From Petasospora fabianii (lineage: Eukaryota > Ascomycota > Saccharomycetes > Phaffomycetales > Wickerhamomycetaceae), in assembly GCA_022641835.1 (NCBI GenBank), contig CP048717.1:1240001-1304000 (forward strand): a DNA stretch of 64,000 nt, given 5' to 3'. Below, one piece after another: positions 38,355-47,648 of this stretch. The position numbers and the translations under genes are program-made. Each line of letters starts with the position of its first letter. Position 1 is the first letter of the stretch. The notes beneath the pieces are model-generated. The model did not search any database. It saw only the letters and a program-made list of their open reading frames with translations, and was not told the origin of the DNA.

Positions 38355-39314
38355 TCAAAACTTGATGAGCTTCCCGTTAACGTCCTTGGACATTTCACCA
38401 GGTGTTCTGGTGATTGCTGGAGATGGTGTGAACAAGTTGACGTAGTCATTCATATTGAAACCTGGCGTCTTTAAGAAACGATTTTTCGGCGTTCCTGGAG
38501 TGAGACCTAATGAGTTGCTGTTTTGTAGGGCGTTTCCTGTAGTTGGTCTAGTTTGCGAGGATGCAGCTTGGAGTGAATGTTTAATACTTCTGGCAGGGGT
38601 AGATGGGATGTTAGTGTTGTTGTGATTCTTGTATTGGACAGGTGATGGGGATGTAGCGAGGAACATTAAGAGGTCAGCACCTTCATCACGAGGCTGCTTT
38701 GGAGTAGACAAAACTGCCTTCTGCATGGCGGAGGAGGCAACACCTGTGGACTGTTGTGGTTGTGCAGGAGAAGAGAAATGGATTTGGGTCTTGTTTGTGG
38801 ATGCCGTGTTGTAGATGTCGGTGTTGAGTGAGATTTTTTGTTGTGGAGGGGTCTTTGGGACGGAAGGCACGGAGGATGACGTTCCCTCGTATAAGGGTGA
38901 TGATGGAGGATACTGTGAGATTGCTGCTCGTTTCAATGGAGATTCAGACTCATCATCCGTGCGACCAGCATCGAGAGACTCTGACGAACGCTTCTTTTGA
39001 AGCTTAGATGGGGGCTTGCCCTGTGACATACCAGTGGTGGGGGCGGCCATCAATTGGCTGAAGGATGCCTGTGAAGGCATAGAAGATGCAGCCACAGTTG
39101 TAAGAGACTGGAAATCCTTGGAGCTCAGAGAGCCCGATGACATAGATGATGGGATTGCACTCTTCCCAGAATGTAACTGTTCATGAGATTTCTTCTCTTT
39201 GAGGCGAGCTTTCAAATTGGTTTGCGAAAGTCTGGTCTTGAGCTGACGAGAGATACGTGCAAGTTCAGCTCTCTTGAGAATGTTCTCTGCAGCGATATCT
39301 TCTGTAGTTGCCAT
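38355..39314 (-). CDS. NRM1: G1/S transcriptional repressor of the Whi5/Nrm1 family
   Basis: 319 residues. An N-terminal helix of Whi5-domain type (ENILKRAELARISRQLKTRL) is followed by a Ser/Thr/Pro-rich disordered body with many SP/TP sites (PKTPPQQ, STPKQP, TPGTPKN). A G1/S-factor-binding motif is seen at DEGADLLMFLATSPSPVQYK. Whi5 and Nrm1 bind SBF or MBF and shut down G1/S genes; non-duplicated yeasts often have one such gene. The start at 39314 (MATTEDIAAEN) was chosen as the ATG just before the conserved helix. An ACGCGT is 144-149 bp upstream, fitting the known MBF-Nrm1 feedback. It could equally be called WHI5. Confidence 0.82.
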   Translation of the reverse strand: MATTEDIAAENILKRAELARISRQLKTRLSQTNLKARLKEKKSHEQLHSGKSAIPSSMSSGSLSSKDFQSLTTVAASSMPSQASFSQLMAAPTTGMSQGKPPSKLQKKRSSESLDAGRTDDESESPLKRAAISQYPPSSPLYEGTSSSVPSVPKTPPQQKISLNTDIYNTASTNKTQIHFSSPAQPQQSTGVASSAMQKAVLSTPKQPRDEGADLLMFLATSPSPVQYKNHNNTNIPSTPARSIKHSLQAASSQTRPTTGNALQNSNSLGLTPGTPKNRFLKTPGFNMNDYVNLFTPSPAITRTPGEMSKDVNGKLIKF

Positions 39315-39777
39315 ATTGTAGATGGAAATTTGAAGTTTATGGTAAAAAGAACGTCTATATTTGTTGAAGAGGAGTCTTTGAGAGCCGTTTGTTGAGGTTG
39401 CTAGTTCAAGAGAGGTGGTACCAGGTTTCAAGTGCCTTTCGGAATGTCAAAAATTTGACGCGTCTCATTTGGTTTCCCGATTAGGATGGCGCTTCGCGCA
39501 GGAGACCTCACATGAAGCAACTCACACCCCGGCGGGCGCTTATCTGTATATCGTGGTTTTAGGTCTTCTAAAAGGTGGCTAGTATTAGGATAGGATCACC
39601 TTACTCTAATATTCTGTTTTTGTCATTAGCCGCCTGTGGAGGTCGAGACGTTATGTCATTCTTTGATGAAGTTATCTCCGTTCCCATGGAAACATTAACT
39701 TGCCGCTGACTGCCTTTTGTTTACCTTTTCGCTCACCTCCTCTTTCTATGGTGGAGTCTTAGTTTCTCTCTTTTACC
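39315..39777. promoter_or_regulatory. NRM1/ARO8-like divergent promoter
   Basis: 463 bp. ACGCGT at 39458-39463 and a GCGCTTCGCGC stretch at about 39489-39499 point to MBF/SBF input for the leftward gene. The remainder shows nothing distinctive. Confidence 0.5.
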
Positions 39778-41250
39778 ATGTATCTGATACTGGGCGCTAA
39801 GAGTCTACCAAAAGATACAACAATGCCCTTAATCGACATCACTTCCTTCTTGAATAACGCACCTCCTCAGCCAAGAGGCTTTAGAGCTCGACACTTCCCG
39901 CGTGAGGAGATGCTGAAACCAATCCTTGATATGACTGGGCGGATTTCTAACCCTAGGATGTTCCCAATCTCTCAGATTGACCTCAATGTAAGAGAGCTGC
40001 CGAACTGTAACAACTATCAGCCTCAGTCCATACCCACTATGGACATTGACCCAACCGCCGCAAGCGTTGCCAACTTCTTTGAACTCGGTAAGAGCAGAGG
40101 TGAAGACTCCCTTGTTGAGCTCTGTGAGAGTTATATCGCCGATATACAGCAGCCGCCTTACCCAGTCCGCTGTTGTATAACGTCAGGATGTAGTGATTCG
40201 TTGAGTAAACTTCTCATGCTCTTCTTAAGACCAAACGATGTTGTCTTATGTGAACAATTTGGATACCCACCAACTTGGGCAGTGATTGAATCATTCGGTG
40301 GTAAGTTTGCCGGTGTGCCATGCAATCTCACAGAGGAAGGTCCTGTTCTTAAAATTGATCTTCTTAATAGCATCTTGGATCGCTGGCCAGAAGAGGGTAC
40401 TGGATACTATGCAAAACCAAGAATCTTGTATCTCATCTTGACTCATAACCCATTGGGTATAACTTATGACCATGAATCCCGATCAAAGATCTATCATCTC
40501 TGTCAAAAGCACAACTTGTTGATCATTGAAGACGATCCTGATGGAAATATCCGTCTTGGTGATTTTGACTCATACGAATCATACCTCCTGAGTAGAAAGC
40601 ACGTTTCGTTCTTAAACATCGATGAGGACGGAAGGGTCATCAGATTGGAGTCTTTCAACAAGACCCTCTTCCCAGGTCTCAGGCTCGGATTTGTTGCAGC
40701 AAGGCAAGAAGTTATTAACTTTATGACTATGGCATCTGAGGTGTATTCCAAGGCACCTTCTGGTGTTTCGCAGGCATTATTCATCAAGACCTTAAAGCTG
40801 CATGGTGATGGTTACCATGGGTATCTCCAGTGGTGTTATAAACTCTCAAAAGAGTATAAGCGTAGGGTGAATGTTTTCTTTAGGGCTATTGAGTCTAGTA
40901 GATCATATCGCTCGGGATATATTATCCCCGTTAAGCCAGATGGTGGAATGTTCTTCATCATCAAGTTCTGTTTCCCAGAGGGTATACCAGGTCTTCAAAC
41001 AGAGGAGATCTATTATATGTTTCTTAGACGTGGGTTGGTTGTTGATCTCGGTACAGATATGGTATCCTCACTGAGTGAAATCAACAACGTTGATTTTGTG
41101 AGATTAAGGGTATCTAACATCGCAAGTGATACATTGCTCAAAGAGGCAGCCCATAGATTTGATGAAGCCACATTTGAGTACTTCTTGAAGTTCCGACATG
41201 ACGGAGCAATACCTATCCACCAACTCGTCAACATTGCATCAGATAGGTAG
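39778..41250 (+). CDS. Aro8/Aro9-like PLP aminotransferase with diverged active site
   Basis: 490 residues, fold type I aminotransferase of the aromatic/alpha-aminoadipate group. It shows SGCSDSLSKLLMLFLRPND, CEQFGYPPTW, ESFNKTLFPGLRLGF (with the PLP lysine) and RLRVSN (the carboxylate-binding arginine). Two normally strict sites differ: the NPTG motif is NPLG (THNPLGIT), and the PLP-contacting tyrosine in EDDPYY is replaced, giving EDDPDG. The lysine is kept, so PLP binding is likely, but substrate use may differ from Aro8. The alternative start MPLIDITSF at 39820 is possible. Confidence 0.75.
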   Translation: MYLILGAKSLPKDTTMPLIDITSFLNNAPPQPRGFRARHFPREEMLKPILDMTGRISNPRMFPISQIDLNVRELPNCNNYQPQSIPTMDIDPTAASVANFFELGKSRGEDSLVELCESYIADIQQPPYPVRCCITSGCSDSLSKLLMLFLRPNDVVLCEQFGYPPTWAVIESFGGKFAGVPCNLTEEGPVLKIDLLNSILDRWPEEGTGYYAKPRILYLILTHNPLGITYDHESRSKIYHLCQKHNLLIIEDDPDGNIRLGDFDSYESYLLSRKHVSFLNIDEDGRVIRLESFNKTLFPGLRLGFVAARQEVINFMTMASEVYSKAPSGVSQALFIKTLKLHGDGYHGYLQWCYKLSKEYKRRVNVFFRAIESSRSYRSGYIIPVKPDGGMFFIIKFCFPEGIPGLQTEEIYYMFLRRGLVVDLGTDMVSSLSEINNVDFVRLRVSNIASDTLLKEAAHRFDEATFEYFLKFRHDGAIPIHQLVNIASDR

Positions 41251-41596
41251 AGGCGTAACGATTTCCTTTTATTACTCATCAGGTGGGAATCTATAAAATG
41301 ACTGTTATTGTCTCTTTGTCTTCGTCAAAGCTAAGAGCCTTGTGATTGATGTATGATGATATACCACATTCGGCAAACTTTCCTATTCGGGCCGTTTTTC
41401 CCTAATCCACCCGCGCCGCCTCGCGTGAGCAAACTTCGATGTGTCAAGTTTCACCCCATCGCCTATAGCAAGCAACGCAGTTTAAAGACAGGAGAATATC
41501 CCCCTTTCAATCAATTGTCTTCGTCTTCACCGCTTGTCAACGAGCGATTGATAGAGATATTCACTCACCACTGATAAGATAATCTTCTCTACTACA
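41251..41596. other. Intergenic region between ARO8-like and POM33
   Basis: 346 bp; a short GC-rich patch (about 41409-41427) and nothing else recognisable. Confidence 0.5.
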
Positions 41597-42469
41597 ATGG
41601 CCAACACCAGTGACCCAATTGTTGAAGAGCCAATCTCCAACGGCAAGTCCAACGTGGCTTCTTCCTCTTCTACCGGGGCTAAATCTGCCACAGCACCAGT
41701 CCACAAGAGTGCCATTGCGAAACTTACCGACCTCATCAATGTCTCACATGTCAGATTTGCCTGGTTTGTGAGCAATGTTATCACTGTTTGGCACGGATTT
41801 TTGTATCTCCAACCATTGTTTGGTGGTGCCCGTCTCAATTCCATTTGGTATAGAATCTCATTGCTTGGTGCCTTTGCCACATTTGCGCTTGTCATTTACC
41901 AAAACTTGAAAACATACAAGACCGCTTCTGGTAAGTGGAGTGTTAGAGCTTTCCTCCAGGATGACAATGTTCACTATTTGTACGACTCCTTGATTTGGCT
42001 CATTTTCCCAAAGCATCTTCTCGCTTTGATTCCATTTATTGTGTTTTCTCTCTTCCATGTGTTGACATTTATCGGTAATGAGGTTCTTCCAACTCTTGGT
42101 GTCGCTTCGGGTCTCGCCAAGAAGATCACTTCTTTCACTGTTCAGAACCACGAGTTGTCTAGAAGAGTGGCTGCTAGCTCTGAATTGCTCCTCCTGGTTG
42201 TGCTCATATTCAAGTCGATCTTGTTTTACAAATGGTCATGGATCAGTTTCATTGCCTACTCAATCTTTATCAAGGTTAAGAGTGAAGGTTCCATTTTCAC
42301 CAGACATGTGTTGAAGGACTGGGAAGTCAGAATTGATGGTCTTGTCAGTAACCAAAGTGTGCCACCTGTTGTCAAGACCTACTGGGGTTCATTCAAGCGT
42401 GCTTTGAAGTCTGCTGACAAGTTTAGCATCATCAAGAAGGTTGAGGTTGAGGCTCAGAAGAAACAGTAA
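41597..42469 (+). CDS. POM33: TMEM33-family nuclear pore/ER protein Pom33/Per33
   Basis: 290 residues with four hydrophobic segments. Family blocks: RFAWFVSNVITVWHGFLYL, LNSIWYRISLLGAFATF, FLQDDNVHYLYDSLIWL and FIAYSIFIKVKSEGS. The C-terminus is amphipathic and basic (SFKRALKSADKFSIIKKVEV), the part that anchors Pom33 at nuclear pores. Pom33 aids pore biogenesis; Per33 is its ER paralogue, and a single gene is expected here. S. cerevisiae POM33 (YLL023C) is next to HIF1 (YLL022C), found 9 kb away in this window. Confidence 0.92.
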   Translation: MANTSDPIVEEPISNGKSNVASSSSTGAKSATAPVHKSAIAKLTDLINVSHVRFAWFVSNVITVWHGFLYLQPLFGGARLNSIWYRISLLGAFATFALVIYQNLKTYKTASGKWSVRAFLQDDNVHYLYDSLIWLIFPKHLLALIPFIVFSLFHVLTFIGNEVLPTLGVASGLAKKITSFTVQNHELSRRVAASSELLLLVVLIFKSILFYKWSWISFIAYSIFIKVKSEGSIFTRHVLKDWEVRIDGLVSNQSVPPVVKTYWGSFKRALKSADKFSIIKKVEVEAQKKQ

Positions 42470-42760
42470 GCTTTTACACTATGCCTCATAACTGTACCAG
42501 GTTTTTTGCCACAACTGGAACAGATCTAACACCATCAAGAGATGGTTTACTCTACAATCGCTATATAATCGATTCTTCAATGTGAATAACAATGTGGCTT
42601 TCTTCAAATCTTTCTTTGATTGTAGATGTAGACTACTTCGCATTACATTGCGTTACATTATACTGCATGGAGATCATATTCGAGATGAGCAGGTGCTACA
42701 ACAATGTTAAACACTATAAGGATTAAGATATAGATACATAGCCGTATGTTATCATCGTCA
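42470..42760. other. Convergent 3' region POM33/yapsin
   Basis: About 290 bp between converging genes; no feature recognised. Confidence 0.55.
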
Positions 42761-45553
42761 TCAGAACAAGAAAGGAATGAGGATCAAGATGAATGATCCA
42801 GCAGTGACGAGACGAGCATCACCTTCAAATGTAGATACAGCAGCTGTTGTACTCAAAGACGTAGTTCCATTAATTGTCTGTGTCTCAACACTGGTAGTTT
42901 CAAGAGACAAAGACACTGTGGTCTCTGTCTCAAGAGTGATTGTGGTGTCCTCTGATGATGATGATGAGAAGGACGATGGCTGTTCAGGGGATAGAGAGGT
43001 CACTGTGGTGGGCACAATTAGTGATTGAGAGGTGTAGCAGTCAAATGTGGAGGTGGTTACGTAATAGTTGGCATCGGTGGTGACAGTAATTACAGAAGAG
43101 GATGGGACACAATGGGTGGCTGTTTCCTCTGGAATGAAGGTAGTGTCATTGTAGGTGGTCTCTTCTGTTGTGGTGGACTCATTCACTGACTCAGAGGCCA
43201 GTGACTCGGTGGTGCATGGAACTGTGGTGGTGAGCGTGACAATAGAGGAGTCCGTGGTTATCACAGTGGTGATCACGGAAGAGGATGGTGTTGTCTCTGG
43301 TGTCTCAGTGATACATGGAACCGTGGTGGTGAGAGTAATCACTGATGAGTCAGTCGTTATAACGGTGGTGATGGTTATGGAACTCGTAGTGGTGAGAGAC
43401 GAAGGTATTGTCTCAAAAGACGAGGAGTACTCAGCTTCAGATGATGGCTGTTCTGGATGCACAGTCGTCAAGCTCGAGGTTGATGGGGTGATAATCTCAA
43501 TAGAAGACGACGATATCAAAGTCTCCATAGATGAGGAGGAGAATGAGGAAGGTGGAGGTGGAACCACAGGGATAATGGAGGAGGAAGATATAAACTCTTC
43601 AGATGATGATTCTGGGTAGTCTGTAGTTGGAGTTGGTGGTGATAGACTTGTAGTGCAGCCACCGTCACATGTGGTGATTCTGACAATTGTTGAACTCTCA
43701 GACGAGTAAGATGAGGGGGAGCTAGAAAATGACGCCGAGATCGAAGATGGTGTAGAAGATGGTGTAGAAGATGGTGTGGAAGATGAGGTAGACAATATTG
43801 ATGACGAAGAAGAGTATGTACATCCGCCTGGACAAGACTCTATAGTAGAGGAGGTTGTGGACTCGGGGAAAGTGGATGTGGAACACTCAAAGCATGTGTA
43901 GGATGTAGATGTGACAGTTCTCGATGTGTGAATAGTAGTTGTGCTAGTTGAACTACTTGTAGTATATGTGGAAGAAGTGGAAGAGGTGGTAGAAGGAGCT
44001 GTGGAGGTAGAGCACTCAAAGCAAGTGTAAGAAGTCGAAGTGACAGATGTAGACCTTTGAATGGTGGCAGTAGAGGCAGAAGAGCTGCTTGAAGAAGATT
44101 TACTAGTTGTAACAGTGGAGGTTGTACACTCGAAGCAGGTGTGAGAAGTCGACGTCTTAGTCACAGAATAGTGATAAGTGACCTTACCATTGGAGGTGGT
44201 GACGCTGGCCTTGTTCTTAAAAGAGGAAGAGGTAGTCTGTTCACTCGATGAAGATGTAGATGAAGATGACGATGATAAAGTACACACGTCATCAAAGGTA
44301 CCGGTGTATGGACCGTTCTGATCCACATCAACGGTCAAGGAGATTGTCGTTGTTTTTACGTCATCAGGAATGGAGGCAACAGAGGTGGAAGTAGACAAGC
44401 CGTAATTAGCAGCCTTAACAGCGCCTGGAATCTCTCCAGTGACCTCAACAAGATCTTCAGATCCAGAGAAGGAAGACTGAGCAATAGCGAGCTCACCTTC
44501 ATCGATATCAAACACGAGGAACATGTTTGGAAGCAAGTTGGCCCCAATGGTGATGCCTGTGTCAATCATGAATGAAGTAGTACACATAGCATCACCATCA
44601 TCATCAGTGTAAGTGTTTCCATCAGAGTCAACAAGAGGGAGCAAAAACGTTGCTGGATCCATTGCAATAGACTTTCCAGAGAAATCAAATTGAAGGGTCT
44701 GAGCATTCTTACACTTGAACATGTATGATGAGCTGTCCATACTAGGGATGTCTGGAGAGACATGACTAACGCCTGCAATGCTCTCATGGATGGCAATGAA
44801 CACTTCCTTTGTAAGATATGTGAGTTGAGCACCTGTGTCCACCATAATTCTGTAAGAGTCAGTTATGGCCAAGCCACAGTCTGAAGTGATACCAGAGAGA
44901 ACTATCTCAAAGAAGTCAGTGTCGCCAAAGAGTGGAACTTTCTCAAGAGTTCCAGTGTACTTGGAAGAGTCGATACCACCAAAGACTATAGCTCCTTCAC
45001 TGCTGGATGGGTCAATGGAGACACTGAACAGGTTCTTAGAAATGTCACCGGATTCTTTCAGAGCAGCAAGGAAGTGTGTACTAGGATCTGGGGATCCATT
45101 TTGGTAAGCTAATCCCAAGACACTGTACTTATCCTCCAGGACAGCAGAGAGAATGGTGAAGTTGTCAACGGTCAAGCTACCACCAACAGTAACAGTTTCA
45201 TCGTAGTGAATAGCAGTATAGGAAGTGCCATCAGCAAAGTATCCAGTGGTGGAATCGTTCAAGTTGATTGCAGTAGAGGATTTGTTTGGAAGGAAGCCAT
45301 TCTCGGAAGCCTCGTGGAGGAGAAGATAGTAGGAGCCTGTATCAACGCCAACTGTGATGGCCTGTGCTGGTGTTCCAACCTCAACTCTAGCCTCGAGGCT
45401 CATGTATCCTCCAGCAGAAACGTCGTTTTCATCAGAGAAGCGCTTGACGAGTGTATCTGGTGCCGAGAGTCTGTGCAAATCAAGCTTTAGAGGTGACGCC
45501 TCTACGAGGGAGAGAGTGGAAAGAAGAAGCGAAGAGTAAACGAGTGGGAGCAT
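42761..45553 (-). CDS. Yapsin-type GPI aspartyl protease with a long adhesin-like stalk
   Basis: 930 residues from the ATG at 45553. Signal peptide (LPLVYSSLLLSTLSLVEAS), a KR site at 37-38 for propeptide cleavage, then an A1 aspartyl protease domain with VDTGSYY (D71) and VDTGAQL (D239) and AIVFGGIDSSKYTG between them. After about residue 430 the chain becomes Ser/Thr-rich for some 480 residues. It contains three TCFEC repeats (spaced 43 and 38 residues), CPGGC and CDGGC boxes, and two copies of a VITTVITTDSS...TLTTTVPC unit. The end is hydrophobic (AGSFILILIPFLF), typical of a GPI signal. Yapsins shed and process cell-wall proteins and usually have 500-600 residues. A TATAAAG at 45629-45635 supports the start. 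Confidence 0.88.
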   Translation of the reverse strand: MLPLVYSSLLLSTLSLVEASPLKLDLHRLSAPDTLVKRFSDENDVSAGGYMSLEARVEVGTPAQAITVGVDTGSYYLLLHEASENGFLPNKSSTAINLNDSTTGYFADGTSYTAIHYDETVTVGGSLTVDNFTILSAVLEDKYSVLGLAYQNGSPDPSTHFLAALKESGDISKNLFSVSIDPSSSEGAIVFGGIDSSKYTGTLEKVPLFGDTDFFEIVLSGITSDCGLAITDSYRIMVDTGAQLTYLTKEVFIAIHESIAGVSHVSPDIPSMDSSSYMFKCKNAQTLQFDFSGKSIAMDPATFLLPLVDSDGNTYTDDDGDAMCTTSFMIDTGITIGANLLPNMFLVFDIDEGELAIAQSSFSGSEDLVEVTGEIPGAVKAANYGLSTSTSVASIPDDVKTTTISLTVDVDQNGPYTGTFDDVCTLSSSSSSTSSSSEQTTSSSFKNKASVTTSNGKVTYHYSVTKTSTSHTCFECTTSTVTTSKSSSSSSSASTATIQRSTSVTSTSYTCFECSTSTAPSTTSSTSSTYTTSSSTSTTTIHTSRTVTSTSYTCFECSTSTFPESTTSSTIESCPGGCTYSSSSSILSTSSSTPSSTPSSTPSSISASFSSSPSSYSSESSTIVRITTCDGGCTTSLSPPTPTTDYPESSSEEFISSSSIIPVVPPPPSSFSSSSMETLISSSSIEIITPSTSSLTTVHPEQPSSEAEYSSSFETIPSSLTTTSSITITTVITTDSSVITLTTTVPCITETPETTPSSSVITTVITTDSSIVTLTTTVPCTTESLASESVNESTTTEETTYNDTTFIPEETATHCVPSSSVITVTTDANYYVTTSTFDCYTSQSLIVPTTVTSLSPEQPSSFSSSSSEDTTITLETETTVSLSLETTSVETQTINGTTSLSTTAAVSTFEGDARLVTAGSFILILIPFLF
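43883..44143 (-). repeat. Three in-frame TCFEC repeats in the yapsin stalk
   Basis: Repeat cores start at about 43883, 44012 and 44126 and encode the TS(Y/H)TCFEC(S/T)TST unit, embedded in Ser/Thr-rich linkers. Spacings are 129 and 114 bp. Confidence 0.85.
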
Positions 45554-46369
45554 CTTCTTTCTTGTTTGGATGAAGGACTTTTCAACAAGTGTTTCGGAAA
45601 CGTCAGAGACCTGAGGCTCTGTGGAAGTCTTTATATCCTTGCAGAAGTGAAACAGAAGTTTAGATGTTGACGAGAATAAGGCAAGTGAACAATGGCACAT
45701 GTGACTTAGGTCAAACACGAAACAGGTTACAGAGTCCAACTTGATGCAGCAGTTACATGAGTTAAGTAGCATCCACAAGCTGCATATAGTGCATTTGGTG
45801 TTCTTTTGTCCTGTTCTTTATTTCATGACTTCATCAAGGGCCATTCAAGTAGTGAGATCTCGATCAGCATGTTCTCTATTGATACCTTTCAATCCATTCC
45901 AAGGAAGCCAATCATTGTGACCACCATATACATCCCTAGTCCAAGTCCTAATCAAAGCTTTGATCTCTCTTACTGCCCAGAAGATTAGCCCCTAGATCCC
46001 GCATTGCCGGGACTCCCATTGTGCCTTCCCAGAGAGGAAAGTGCTCCATCACCATCAAACCACGCAGCCCAATTCGGACTTTAAAACCACCTTCAACACG
46101 AAACACAAACACCAGTGCATCTTTCTGGTATCATTCAATGCATGGAGGCTGGTTCTAGAATATGTACTTGATCGCTCAATAGAAAAGAATGAACAAAGAA
46201 TACTAACCACTATAACGAATATGTCAAGGGTCAGGGCTACAAACCATAAATCTTCCGCGAACTCGTTGTGGATGCAGAGACCTCATCGCTAAGACTTCAA
46301 TACTTTTACATCATTGACTTCTTTTCTTTGGGGTTCTTAAAATCTCTAGATACATACGACATCATCACC
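45554..46369. promoter_or_regulatory. Yapsin/SEN54 divergent promoter
   Basis: 816 bp. It has the yapsin TATAAAG (45629-45635), a palindrome-like GGCACATGTGAC (45692-45703) and TTCCGCGAA at 46253-46261 close to SEN54. A short upstream reading frame of 23 codons starts at 46220 before the SEN54 ATG. No other gene is supported. Confidence 0.5.
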
Positions 46370-47560
46370 ATGTCAGAAGAGGAGGATGAGTACTCCGTTG
46401 CAGTGGAGCCAGAGCTTGAGCTGGAAGACGAGCCCCAGTCATGGGAGAACTTCCAGTCCACCGCTCAGCTCCGAAGAGGAGAGAAAGAGTTTGAGCCCGA
46501 TAATACAGAGATCCAACGAACTATGCTCCAACAATCTCTGAATCACATGTTCAGTGCTCTTGCTGTGCCCAGGGCACACACTGTGAAGCAGAACACCAAG
46601 TGCTATTTCAGTAATGATGAGATCTTGTGCGAGTTGAAAGGAAGCTACTTGCAGAACATGGGCACCGTCAAGGGAAGATGGTGTTATCTGACGCCTGAAG
46701 AGGCTATTTATCTTGTTGAAAGAGGTACTGTTGAGCCATATTGGATCACATCAAGAACATCAGGTAGCGATGAGCTGGAAGGTGTCCCGTTGGACCTGCA
46801 ATCTGTCTACGGACTGGTCATGAAGAACCTCGCAGAGTATCAGGTCTATGCCAATTTGAAGAGATGTGGCTATATTGTACTAAGGCATTCGATAGAAAGA
46901 GAAAACACAACTCTAACTCATACACAAAAGACCAACACTGACACTTTCACGAGACTCTGGAAATCCTTCACGTCCACAAGTCTCTCGAAGATCGTTGAAC
47001 GTTGTCTTAGATATGTCGGTGTTATCAACTACATCCCATACACTCCTAATTGGCTCTTTTCTAGATTCACCAAGCAGAGACAACTATTTGCATCACTCCA
47101 GCTCAAAATGGCCCTGAAAACCTCATCCCCACCAACAAATCCACTCCAAATCACATATGATGTCTGGAAACCCGATCCATCCTTCTCCAAGAAATCACCC
47201 CCAATCCCAGATTTCCAGATAGTTGTCCAAGATGTACATCTTAACAGGTTTCCAACACTCTCTCAAGCTCAGGATCTCTTCTCCAGATGCTCTTACAAAG
47301 GCCAAAATCAAGAACATATCCGGTCAGAAGATCTGCCACGCACACCAGCTGACAAGTCCAAACCCAAATCCAAGAAACAACAACCGGCTTTGGGTAGAAA
47401 CCAAGCACGTAGGATGAAAGAGGGATATAATGGAATCATACTAGCCCTTGTTGATAATGGTATCATCAATTACACACGTTTGAGTGAGGCAAGATTCTAT
47501 GAGGAGGATGTTATCCCTAGAGAGAGTGACTTCAAGAAGCACAATCAAGGGAAAAGATAA
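46370..47560 (+). CDS. SEN54: tRNA-splicing endonuclease subunit Sen54
   Basis: 396 residues from the ATG at 46370. Sen54 is a structural subunit of the four-part enzyme that cuts introns from pre-tRNAs. Conserved features are RRGEKEFEPDNTEIQ near the N-terminus, LKGSYLQNMG, LTPEEAIYLVERGTVEPYW, YANLKRCGYIVLRH, YDVWKPDPSFSKKSPPIPDF and the C-terminal GYNGIILALVDNGIINYTRLSEA. The start avoids 34 upstream in-frame residues that lack family similarity. It converges with BRO1 as in S. cerevisiae (YPL083C/YPL084W). Confidence 0.95.
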   Translation: MSEEEDEYSVAVEPELELEDEPQSWENFQSTAQLRRGEKEFEPDNTEIQRTMLQQSLNHMFSALAVPRAHTVKQNTKCYFSNDEILCELKGSYLQNMGTVKGRWCYLTPEEAIYLVERGTVEPYWITSRTSGSDELEGVPLDLQSVYGLVMKNLAEYQVYANLKRCGYIVLRHSIERENTTLTHTQKTNTDTFTRLWKSFTSTSLSKIVERCLRYVGVINYIPYTPNWLFSRFTKQRQLFASLQLKMALKTSSPPTNPLQITYDVWKPDPSFSKKSPPIPDFQIVVQDVHLNRFPTLSQAQDLFSRCSYKGQNQEHIRSEDLPRTPADKSKPKSKKQQPALGRNQARRMKEGYNGIILALVDNGIINYTRLSEARFYEEDVIPRESDFKKHNQGKR

Positions 47561-47648
47561 TGATGACACCTACGCAGTACTTTCGTTTTAACGATCCTTT
47601 ACGACATGATATACATTAATGAAATACATTAATCTCTTGTTCATACCA

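Noticed and set aside
42777-43619. Open frames antisense to the yapsin stalk
   Set aside because: Val/Asp/Glu-rich products arise from reversed Ser/Thr repeats; no independent evidence of genes.
45806-45988. 60-codon frame in the yapsin/SEN54 promoter
   Set aside because: Short, no conserved features, and located in a divergent promoter.
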